Assembly (NCBI GenBank): GCA_018669795.1 | Contig: JABHSQ010000020.1 | Span: forward strand, 62,001 to 126,000 | DNA: 64,000 nt | Origin: Flavobacteriaceae bacterium | Lineage (GTDB): Bacteria; Bacteroidota; Bacteroidia; Flavobacteriales; Flavobacteriaceae | Reading direction: 5' to 3' | In this document: one piece after another, positions 55,876 through 64,000 of the stretch | Layout: the number at the start of each line of letters is the position of its first letter | Position numbering within the stretch: the first letter of the stretch is position 1 | Program-made: the position numbers and the translations under genes | Notes under the pieces: generated by a model | What the model was told of the DNA's origin: nothing | What the model saw: only the letters and a program-made list of their open reading frames with translations | Databases searched by the model: none

Positions 55876-57624
55876 TTAACTATTCATAGAAATTAAAAAC
55901 TCTTCGTTGTTTCTAGTGTTTTTAATTCTATCGTTGATAAACTCCATAGCTTCAACAGGGTTCATATCAGCAAGATATTTACGCAATACCCACATACGTT
56001 GAATTACATTTTCACCTAACAGTAAATCGTCTCTACGAGTACTTGAAGAAGTAAGATCAATTGCTGGGAAAATTCTACGATTAGATATTTTTCTATCCAA
56101 TTGTAATTCCATATTACCAGTTCCTTTAAATTCTTCGAAAATCACTTCATCCATTTTAGAACCTGTTTCTGTAAGAGCTGTTGCAATAATACTTAATGAT
56201 CCACCATCTTCAATATTTCGTGCAGCTCCAAAGAAACGTTTTGGTTTGTGCAATGCATTAGAATCAACACCACCACTTAATATTTTTCCACTTGCAGGTT
56301 GTACGGTATTATATGCTCTTGCTAAACGGGTAATTGAATCTAATAGAATAACTACATCATGACCACATTCTACCAAGCGTTTTGCTTTTTCTAAAACAAG
56401 ATTCGCTATCCTAACGTGTTCTGTCGCTTCTTTGTCAAAAGTTGAAGCAACTACTTCGCCACGAACATTACGTTGCATATCGGTAACCTCTTCAGGTCGT
56501 TCGTCAATTAAAAGTATAATTTGGTATACCTCAGGATGATTTGCAGCAATTGCATTGGCAACATCCTTTAATAACATTGTTTTTCCTGTCTTTGGCTGAG
56601 AAACAATCATACCACGTTGCCCTTTTCCGATAGGAGCAAACATATCAATTATACGAGTAGAAATACTTGATTGTCTATCTGCTAAATTAAATTTTTCTTG
56701 TGGGAATAACGGCGTTAAATGCTCAAATGCAACTCGATCACGAACTACATCAGGACTTTGTCCATTAATTTTATTCACTTTAATAAGTGGAAAATATTTT
56801 TCACCTTCTTTTGGAGGTCTTACTTGTCCTAAAACAGTATCTCCAGTTTTTAATCCAAATAAACGTATTTGAGATTGTGAAACATAAATATCATCTGGAG
56901 ATGATAAATAATTATAATCACTAGAACGTAAAAAACCATAGCCATCTTGCATGATATCTAAAACACCTTCACTTTCTATAATACCATCAAATTCAAAGTC
57001 GGGTTGGCGATACCTATTTCGGTTGTCTTTATTGCCATCCTTACCTCTATGTTGATTGGGATTGTTGTTTTCTCTTTTATTATTCTGATTGTTGTGTCTA
57101 GGTTTTTGCTCTGTTTTTTGACGCTTATCATCATCAGTAGTTTTATGCTGCTGAGGTTGCTTGGCTTTTTGAACTTGAGTTTTTTGACGCTTATCATCAT
57201 CAGTAGTTTTATGCTGCTGTGGTTGATTCTGTTTTTGAGTTTGATTTTTTTCGCTATTATCATCTTCAGCAGGTTTATTTTGCTGTGGATGATTTTGTTT
57301 TTGAGTATGATTTTTTTGATTGCGATTATCATCTCTAGGAGTGCGAGGTCGAATTACTCTTTTTGGAGCTGTTCTTTGCGTTTGTTCTCTGGTATTTACA
57401 GAAGCTTCCTTTTTTTCTGAAGTTTCTTGTTGTGTAACAACAACCTCTGTTTTTACTTCTTTTATAACAGCTTTTACTGCGGAAGGATTTGCGGCTTGGT
57501 GGTCCAATATTTTATACACCAAATCTAATTTTTTTAAGCTACGGAATTTTGGTACTCCTGAAGCTTTAGCAATTTCCTGAAGCTCAGGTAATAACTTTGC
57601 TTTTAATTCTGAAATTTCAAACAT
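55876..57624 (-). CDS. rho: Transcription termination factor Rho with long disordered N-terminal insertion
   Basis: Rho_N, cold-shock-like RNA-binding and ATPase motifs ([27 protein letters not shown]); Q/N/K-rich insertion. Confidence 0.97.
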   Translation of the reverse strand: MFEISELKAKLLPELQEIAKASGVPKFRSLKKLDLVYKILDHQAANPSAVKAVIKEVKTEVVVTQQETSEKKEASVNTREQTQRTAPKRVIRPRTPRDDNRNQKNHTQKQNHPQQNKPAEDDNSEKNQTQKQNQPQQHKTTDDDKRQKTQVQKAKQPQQHKTTDDDKRQKTEQKPRHNNQNNKRENNNPNQHRGKDGNKDNRNRYRQPDFEFDGIIESEGVLDIMQDGYGFLRSSDYNYLSSPDDIYVSQSQIRLFGLKTGDTVLGQVRPPKEGEKYFPLIKVNKINGQSPDVVRDRVAFEHLTPLFPQEKFNLADRQSSISTRIIDMFAPIGKGQRGMIVSQPKTGKTMLLKDVANAIAANHPEVYQIILLIDERPEEVTDMQRNVRGEVVASTFDKEATEHVRIANLVLEKAKRLVECGHDVVILLDSITRLARAYNTVQPASGKILSGGVDSNALHKPKRFFGAARNIEDGGSLSIIATALTETGSKMDEVIFEEFKGTGNMELQLDRKISNRRIFPAIDLTSSSTRRDDLLLGENVIQRMWVLRKYLADMNPVEAMEFINDRIKNTRNNEEFLISMNS

Positions 57625-57821
57625 TTAAATATATATATGATTTATTTGATACTATTGAGTATTACTGAATGTAATTTTTTTTGAAAATTTTATCGAAGAC
57701 TAAGTAACCTCTGTTGAATTGGTTACATATTGATGGTACAATTATACAACAATAATTTTTAAATGCATTTAATTTTTATAAAAAGATAGTGTATTTTTGC
57801 GTTAAGAATTAGAAGAAATAA

Positions 57822-58232
57822 ATGTTACAAAGAATACAAACTGTTTATTTATTAATTTCTGCTTTAATAATAGGAGGGTTGTATTTGTGGTTTCCAATAA
57901 TTAAATCTGAAAACGGTTTGGCCATTATCAGTAACAACGAACCATTAATTTTAGGCCTTATTTTTGGGTCAATTTTATTGACTTTACTATCTATATTAAA
58001 CTTTAAAAAACGACAATTACAATTTGTAATTAACCGTTTAAATATCATATTAAATTTTTTACTACTGGGAGTTTTCGTTTACAGATCACTAACGCTATCC
58101 GGAGAGACATTAGTTTCAGAGAAGGGTATTGGGGTTTTACTTCCTATCATTTCTATCGTTTTTTTAGTCATGGCCAATAAGGCCATAAAAAAGGATGAAG
58201 ACCTCGTAAAATCTGTGGATCGGTTGCGCTAA
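57822..58232 (+). CDS. DUF4293-like membrane protein
   Basis: MLQRIQTVYLLISALI start, four predicted TMs. Confidence 0.75.
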   Translation: MLQRIQTVYLLISALIIGGLYLWFPIIKSENGLAIISNNEPLILGLIFGSILLTLLSILNFKKRQLQFVINRLNIILNFLLLGVFVYRSLTLSGETLVSEKGIGVLLPIISIVFLVMANKAIKKDEDLVKSVDRLR

Positions 58233-58257
58233 ACCGCATATCTTAGTATATTAGTGC

Positions 58258-58298
58258 AAAACCCTAAAAGAATGCCATCTTTTAGGGTTTTTGTTTTG
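58258..58298 (+). terminator. Rho-independent terminator
   Basis: AAAACCCTAAAAGA-ATGCCA-TCTTTTAGGGTTTTT. Confidence 0.8.
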
Positions 58299-58347
58299 GA
58301 AGGGTTTTATATTTTATTGTTGTCTTATAATAATAAAGTTTGATTAT

Positions 58348-58851
58348 TTAGGACGAGACATTGCGTTTTGTTTCAATTACCTCTAAGTTTTGTATTTTAT
58401 CTTTATCAATTTCAAATCGCAACATGGTTCTTACTTTATGAAATCCGTGTGTGCCAATAGCCCCAGGATTCATATGTAGTAATCCAATCTTTTTATCATT
58501 CATTACTCTTAAAATATGGGAATGTCCAGTTATAAACAGTTTTGGAGGATTGGTTTTAATTTCTTCTCTTAAACTGGGATTGTATCTTCCGGGATATCCT
58601 CCTATGTGTGTGATCCAAACAGTTACTTCTTCACATAAAAAACGATTGTGTAATGGAAATTCACTGCGAGCTTCTGCGTTATCAATGTTTCCGTAAACTG
58701 CTTTTAAAGGCTTTAATTTTTTAATAGCATCTGTAACTTTTAAATCTCCAATGTCTCCAGCATGCCATACTTCATCTGCCAGATTCACATACTTTATTAT
58801 AGTATCGTCTAAATAACTATGAGTATCTGAAAGTAATAGGATTTTTTTCAT
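58348..58851 (-). CDS. YfcE/MJ0936-type metallophosphoesterase
   Basis: LLSDTHS, WHAGDIGD, VYGNID, ITGHSH motifs. Confidence 0.92.
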   Translation of the reverse strand: MKKILLLSDTHSYLDDTIIKYVNLADEVWHAGDIGDLKVTDAIKKLKPLKAVYGNIDNAEARSEFPLHNRFLCEEVTVWITHIGGYPGRYNPSLREEIKTNPPKLFITGHSHILRVMNDKKIGLLHMNPGAIGTHGFHKVRTMLRFEIDKDKIQNLEVIETKRNVSS

Positions 58852-58912
58852 ATTTAATTTAAAAATAATTTATTAAGAGAACCTAAACTTAAGTTGGAAA
58901 GAATTCACTTTG

Positions 58913-58920
58913 TATCTTTG
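58913..58920 (+). promoter_or_regulatory. Predicted -7 element of truA
   Basis: TATCTTTG. Confidence 0.5.
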
Positions 58921-58943
58921 ATTTTTCAAAAATACAAGATTCA

Positions 58944-59687
58944 TTGCGATATTTTATAGAACTAGCATATAATGGAAAAAACTATCATGGTTGGCAAATT
59001 CAGCCTGATGCTATTACCGTACAAGAAGTTTTAGAGAATGCTTTGTCAATACTATTACGAAAGAAAATTCAAGTAATGGGAGCTGGAAGAACTGATGCTG
59101 GAGTACATGCAAAACAGTTGTTTGCTCATTTTGATATGGAAATGATTGAGTCAATATCAGATTTAATATTCAAATTAAATTCTTTTCTACCAAAAGATAT
59201 TTCTATACAAAACATTTTTCCTGTTAAGGAAGATGCGCATGCTCGTTTTGATGCTTTAGAAAGAGAATATGAATATTTTATTTCATTGCAAAAAAATCCT
59301 TTTTCAAATGATTTCACATATTTTATTCATCATAAACCCAATATAGACTTAATGAATTCGGCTGCTAATGTGTTGTTGAGCTATAAGGATTTTCAATGTT
59401 TTTCTCGTTCTAATACCGATGTAAAAACGTATAATTGTGATGTGAAAGAGGCGTATTGGAAAGTTGAAAATTCACAATTGATTTTTACAATTAAAGCAGA
59501 TCGTTTTTTAAGAAATATGGTGAGGGCAATTGTAGGAACCTTATTAGATATAGGATTTGAAAAAACATCTATGTTACAATTTCATGAAATACTAAAAAGT
59601 AAGGATAGGGGTAAAGCAGGTTCTTCTGCACCTGCAAAAGGACTTTATTTAACTAAAATTGTATATCCAGAACAACTAAAAAATTAA
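58944..59687 (+). CDS. truA: tRNA pseudouridine(38-40) synthase TruA (TTG start)
   Basis: GAGRTDAGVHA motif; start codon at 58944 is TTG. Confidence 0.95.
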   Translation: MRYFIELAYNGKNYHGWQIQPDAITVQEVLENALSILLRKKIQVMGAGRTDAGVHAKQLFAHFDMEMIESISDLIFKLNSFLPKDISIQNIFPVKEDAHARFDALEREYEYFISLQKNPFSNDFTYFIHHKPNIDLMNSAANVLLSYKDFQCFSRSNTDVKTYNCDVKEAYWKVENSQLIFTIKADRFLRNMVRAIVGTLLDIGFEKTSMLQFHEILKSKDRGKAGSSAPAKGLYLTKIVYPEQLKN

Positions 59688-59722
59688 TTTAAATAAAACT
59701 CCTGTCTTAGCAGGGAGCTAGT

Positions 59723-61483
59723 ATGGCAGATTCGGGGAAAGCATTCGATTTAAAACTCTTTAAAAGATTATTAGGGCACACTAATTATTATCGAGGCACA
59801 TTTATATATGTTGCTTTTGCTGCTTTGGTAATGTCAGTTTTAGGAGTGTTGCGTCCATTGATAATGCAAAAGGCGATTGATGAGTCTATTGTTCCTAAGG
59901 ATATAGAAAACCTTGTTTTCTATATTTCGTTAATGATTGGAGTATTAATGTTAGAGGTCATATTTATGTTAACTTTTATCTATTTCACCAATTGGTTAGG
60001 GCAAAGTGTTATTAGGGATATACGGGTAAAGCTTTTTAAATTAATGTTAAGTTTTAAGTTAAAATATTACGATACTAGTGCGGTAGGAAGATTGACAACA
60101 AGAGCAGTTAATGATATAGAAACCATTTCGAGTATTTTTAGTCAAGGGTTATTTATGATGATAGCTGACTTGCTTAAAATGGTTGTAATATTAGGTGTTA
60201 TGCTTTATAAAAGTTGGCAATTAACATTAATTGTAATGTCTATTTTGCCAATAATATTATATGCAACAAGAGTTTTCCAGAGAGCAATGAAAGTTGCTTT
60301 TGAAGAAGTTCGAGCTCAGGTTGCGAATTTAAATTCTTTTGTTCAAGAACGTATAACAGGTATGAAAATAGTTCAGATTTTTACGCGTGAAAAAACGGAA
60401 TATAAAGAGTTTAAAGAAATAAATGAAAAGCATAAAAAAGCTTGGATTAAAACAGTATGGCACAATTCTATATTTTTTCCAATTGCAGAAATGGCATCCT
60501 CTGTAGCGATTGGGTTAGTTGTTTGGTATGGTGGACTTAATGCTGCTGAAGGTGGCATCATAACACTTGGTGCTATTGTGGCATTTATCGAGTTGTCTCA
60601 GATGTTATTTAGGCCATTACGTCTAATAGCAGATAAGTTTAATACCCTGCAAATGGGTATGGTTGCTGCTCGTAGAGTATTTGATGTTTTGGATACCAAG
60701 TCTCATATAGACGATTCGGGAACTCTATTATTAGAAAATACAAAAGGCTCTATTGAATTTAAAAACGTTCGGTTTAGTTATATTGAAGAAGAGGAAATAA
60801 TAAAAGACATTTCATTTAAAGTAGCTCCTGGAGAAACTGTTGCAATCGTTGGAGCAACTGGAGCTGGGAAATCGACTATTATTAATTTATTATCTCGTTT
60901 TTATGAAATCAATAGCGGTGTAATATTAGTAGATAATAAATCTATTAACGAGTATACTCTAAAATCATTGAGAAGCCATATCGCAGTGGTATTACAAGAT
61001 GTTTTCTTATTTTCAGATTCCGTTTTAAATAATATTACTTTAAACGATACAGCTGTTTCAGAAGAAGAAGTGATGAATGCAGCAAAAAAAATTGGGGTTC
61101 ATAAATTTATTAGTTCTCTGCCTAATGGTTATCATTATAATGTTAAAGAAAGGGGCTTAATGTTATCTTCTGGTCAACGCCAGTTATTAGCTTTCTTAAG
61201 AGCGTATGTGAGTAATCCAAGTATTTTAATATTAGATGAAGCTACTTCTTCTGTAGATTCTTATTCAGAAGAAATGATACAAATTGCAACAGAGAAAATC
61301 ACTAAAGGAAGAACTTCAATAATAATTGCCCATCGTTTGGCTACCATTAAAAAAGCAGATAAAATTATTGTAATGGATGCTGGAAAAATTGTAGAAATTG
61401 GAACTCATAAAGAATTGATTAGGAAAGAAAATGGGTATTATAAAAACTTATATGAGGTTCAGTTTTTAAAAAAAAGAAGCTAG
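59723..61483 (+). CDS. ABC transporter, fused permease/ATPase (exporter type)
   Basis: Six-TM domain, Walker A GATGAGKST, signature LSSGQ, Walker B ILILDEATS. Confidence 0.95.
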   Translation: MADSGKAFDLKLFKRLLGHTNYYRGTFIYVAFAALVMSVLGVLRPLIMQKAIDESIVPKDIENLVFYISLMIGVLMLEVIFMLTFIYFTNWLGQSVIRDIRVKLFKLMLSFKLKYYDTSAVGRLTTRAVNDIETISSIFSQGLFMMIADLLKMVVILGVMLYKSWQLTLIVMSILPIILYATRVFQRAMKVAFEEVRAQVANLNSFVQERITGMKIVQIFTREKTEYKEFKEINEKHKKAWIKTVWHNSIFFPIAEMASSVAIGLVVWYGGLNAAEGGIITLGAIVAFIELSQMLFRPLRLIADKFNTLQMGMVAARRVFDVLDTKSHIDDSGTLLLENTKGSIEFKNVRFSYIEEEEIIKDISFKVAPGETVAIVGATGAGKSTIINLLSRFYEINSGVILVDNKSINEYTLKSLRSHIAVVLQDVFLFSDSVLNNITLNDTAVSEEEVMNAAKKIGVHKFISSLPNGYHYNVKERGLMLSSGQRQLLAFLRAYVSNPSILILDEATSSVDSYSEEMIQIATEKITKGRTSIIIAHRLATIKKADKIIVMDAGKIVEIGTHKELIRKENGYYKNLYEVQFLKKRS

Positions 61484-61509
61484 CTAGAAAGATTTTAAAT
61501 AGATCCTTG

Positions 61510-62283
61510 TTAAGATGATAAATCCTTTTCAAGCAATTCATTTAATTCTTCAATATCATCAAAAAGCACAAAATTACCATCCATAATGTAGGATATTAGA
61601 CCACTTTCTTCAGAAACGGTAATACAAACAGCATCTGTTTTTTCAGTAATACTAACTGCGGCTCTATGTCGCAATCCAAAACGTTCGGGAATCTCATTTT
61701 CATTAGTAACCGGCAGAATAACTCTTGTAGCAGTAATAACATTGTCTTCGATCAAAGTAGCTCCATCATGCAAAGGACTGTTTTTATAAAAAACACTTTC
61801 AATAATGGGTTGATTTATTTCAATAAACATTTTATCACCGGTGCTTTTAACAAAATCCAAGCTGTTATTTCGTTTAAAAACAATTAATGCTCCTGTTTTC
61901 GATTTACTCATTTTTTTGCAAGCTTGAGTAACTGCATCGATTGTTGAGATTAATTTTGAATCTGAAGTAGATCGAAATTGTTTTAAAAGCTTTTTACGAG
62001 CACTGAAATTGGTAGATCCTAACATTAATAAAAAACGTCTGATTTCTTGTTGAAAAACAACAACTAAAGCAACCATACCTACTCCTAAAAACCCTCCAAG
62101 GATTTTACTAAGCATTTCCATTTCTAAAAGTTCAGTTACTTTCCAAATAGCATAAATGATTACGATACCAATAAAAATATTGATTGCAACAGTACCTTTT
62201 ATTAATTTATAGATATAGTATAATAGAAATGCAACAAGGACAATGTCTATAATATCTATGATTCTTATGTCTAATAATTCCAA
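61510..62283 (-). CDS. cdaA: Diadenylate cyclase (CdaA-type)
   Basis: N-terminal TMs; DAC motifs DGATLI and RHRAAVS. Confidence 0.93.
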   Translation of the reverse strand: MELLDIRIIDIIDIVLVAFLLYYIYKLIKGTVAINIFIGIVIIYAIWKVTELLEMEMLSKILGGFLGVGMVALVVVFQQEIRRFLLMLGSTNFSARKKLLKQFRSTSDSKLISTIDAVTQACKKMSKSKTGALIVFKRNNSLDFVKSTGDKMFIEINQPIIESVFYKNSPLHDGATLIEDNVITATRVILPVTNENEIPERFGLRHRAAVSITEKTDAVCITVSEESGLISYIMDGNFVLFDDIEELNELLEKDLSS

Positions 62284-62316
62284 TGAAATTCAGCTTTTTG
62301 TAAATGTAGTTTTTTA

Positions 62317-63147
62317 TTAATGAAACTTCAAATTTTGTAATAGATTAATCGTTTCAAAAGCTTCTTTTACGTCATGCACCCGAAGTATGGAAGCGCCTTT
62401 TTGAATTGCTATAGCGTGTAGTGCAGTAGTTCCATTTAATGAATTGGCTGCTGTTGTTTTAATTTTTTTCTGAATCATTGATTTCCTTGAAATGCCAAGC
62501 AACAAAGGAACATTTAAATTCCTAAATAGTTCCAGATCATTGAAAAGTTCATAGTTTTGATCCAATGTTTTAGAAAATCCAAAACCAGGATCTGCTATTA
62601 AATCATTAATTCCAAAAGATCGTGCTTTAGCAATTCTTTCAGAAAAATAATAAAGAACTTCTTTTGTTAGGTCAGTATAATCGGTGTTTTTCATCATTAA
62701 TTCTGGTGTTCCCCGCATATGCATCATCACATAAGGAACTTGATGTTGAGCAATAATTTTAAACATATGATCGTCTAATTTTCCTGCAGAAATATCATTG
62801 ATCAAAGAAGCGCCAGCAGAAATACTTTCATCTGCAACGTTGCTTCTAAAGGTGTCTATTGACAAAAGGGTTTCAGGAAATTCATTTAAAAGAATTTTAA
62901 TCACGGGTAGTACTCGATCTATTTCCTCCTTTTCTGAAACAAATTGGGCTCCAGGTCTAGAGCTGTAAGCTCCTAGATCTAAAAATGTTGCTCCTTCTTT
63001 TAGCATTTGCTCAGCTTTAAGAAGAATTTCTTTTTCAGAGGTTAATTTTCCTCCATCATAAAACGAATCTGGTGTTAAATTTATAATGCCCATTACTTTG
63101 GGTGTTGATAAATCGATAAGGTTTCCTTTACAATTAATTGTTCTCAA
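62317..63147 (-). CDS. folP: Dihydropteroate synthase (TTG start)
   Basis: VMGIINLTPDSFYDGG, DLGAYSSRPGA, IADPGFGF. Confidence 0.96.
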   Translation of the reverse strand: MRTINCKGNLIDLSTPKVMGIINLTPDSFYDGGKLTSEKEILLKAEQMLKEGATFLDLGAYSSRPGAQFVSEKEEIDRVLPVIKILLNEFPETLLSIDTFRSNVADESISAGASLINDISAGKLDDHMFKIIAQHQVPYVMMHMRGTPELMMKNTDYTDLTKEVLYYFSERIAKARSFGINDLIADPGFGFSKTLDQNYELFNDLELFRNLNVPLLLGISRKSMIQKKIKTTAANSLNGTTALHAIAIQKGASILRVHDVKEAFETINLLQNLKFH

Positions 63148-63199
63148 TTTTTTAAATTGATTTATTTAAGCGAAATTTACGGAAAATATTACAGACCTA

Positions 63200-63739
63200 A
63201 TGGCAGATACTTCAAAACAATACAATAAAATTATAGAAACTTGTAAAAACTTGTTTATCAATAAAATGAAAGATTACGGAAGTGCTTGGCGAATACTCCG
63301 ATTGCCTTCTTTAACCGATCAAATATTTATTAAAACGCAGCGTATACGAGGATTGCAACAAAATGAAGTACAAAAAGTAGATGAGGATCAAGTAAGTGAA
63401 TTTATTGGTATTATTAACTATTCCATAATGGCATTAGTGCAATTGGAATTAGGTACTGTTGAACAACCTGATTTAGATATAGAGGACGCTGTTAGTGAAT
63501 ACGATAAACATGTAAAAATCACCAAGCAATTAATGATGGATAAAAACCATGATTATGGAGAAGCTTGGAGAGATATGAGAGTGAGTTCTCTTACCGATTT
63601 AATATTACAAAAATTGCTTAGGGTAAAGCAGATAGAAGACAATAAAGGAAAAACATTAGTATCTGAAGGTATTGTTGCCAATTACCAAGACATGATTAAT
63701 TATGCGATTTTTGCGCTAATACTTTTAGAGGAAGAATAA
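63200..63739 (+). CDS. DUF1599-like protein with two tandem homologous halves
   Basis: KDYGSAWRxxRxxSLTD / HDYGEAWRDMRVSSLTD repeats. Confidence 0.8.
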   Translation: MADTSKQYNKIIETCKNLFINKMKDYGSAWRILRLPSLTDQIFIKTQRIRGLQQNEVQKVDEDQVSEFIGIINYSIMALVQLELGTVEQPDLDIEDAVSEYDKHVKITKQLMMDKNHDYGEAWRDMRVSSLTDLILQKLLRVKQIEDNKGKTLVSEGIVANYQDMINYAIFALILLEEE

Positions 63740-63845
63740 TATTTTTAGAATATAATATAAAACATCAAAGGCTATAAATTTAGTCGCTCAAAAAATTAAT
63801 AAATGGATGTTTTATATATTCGATTTAATAAAATAATATAGACTT

Positions 63846-64000
63846 ATGAAACAAATTGTAAACCTTTCCAGAATATTAGTTGGTGTTTTATTTATTATTA
63901 GCGGATTAATTAAGTTGAACGACCCAGTTGGGTTCTCATTTAAGTTAAAAGAATATTTTGCTCCAGAGGTACTTAATTTGGAGCTTTTTATTCCATTTGC
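63846..64000 (+). CDS. DoxX-like membrane protein, 3'-truncated by window edge
   Basis: MKQIVNLSRILVGVLFIISGLIKLNDPVGFSFKLKEYF...; open to window end. Confidence 0.75.
   Translation, partial: MKQIVNLSRILVGVLFIISGLIKLNDPVGFSFKLKEYFAPEVLNLELFIPF

Noticed and set aside
57060-57320. Repeat period near 66 nt resembling a CRISPR-like spacing
   Set aside because: Repeats are in-frame coding repeats of Rho without distinct repeat/spacer structure; no cas genes.
56976-57420. Overlapping ORFs (118 aa minus, 138 aa plus) across the rho repeat region
   Set aside because: Shadow frames of the low-complexity repeat in rho; the hydrophobic plus-strand ORF is an artefact of antisense Q/N/K codons.
59723-61483. 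ABC exporter signature LSSGQ rather than LSGGQ
   Set aside because: Conservative variation, insufficient to claim unusual function.

Overview
AT-rich chromosomal segment from a Bacteroidota bacterium, most likely Flavobacteriaceae. Evidence: SusC/SusD pair, T9SS type A sorting domain, TAnnTTTG-type -7 promoter elements, Rho with a long disordered insertion, fused SecDF. The window is mostly core genome. It holds the complete str-S10-spc-alpha ribosomal supercluster (rpsL to rplQ), including two short genes absent from the supplied ORF track (rpmD, rpmJ). Downstream are carA-eno-gltA, two guanidine-modifying-superfamily hydrolases next to argS, ffh, folD, queE, gyrB, mdh, secDF, rho, truA, an ABC exporter, cdaA-folP, a DUF1599-like protein and a truncated DoxX-like gene. 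Accessory content is limited to one SusC/SusD locus with two small exported proteins, several lipoproteins and a few hypotheticals. I saw no CRISPR array, prophage, transposon, rRNA, tRNA or recognisable defence system. The most interesting signals are non-coding or small: (i) candidate cis-regulatory RNA structures at the few wide junctions inside the ribosomal operon, especially a terminator with a competing antiterminator arm upstream of rplC; (ii) an unannotated 30-aa single-TM small protein ORF; (iii) a perfect 24-bp inverted repeat plus a palindrome just after rho, and a 3x22-aa tandem repeat inside Rho; (iv) internally duplicated DUF1599-like and methyltransferase proteins. No clearly new multi-gene system is demonstrable from sequence alone.
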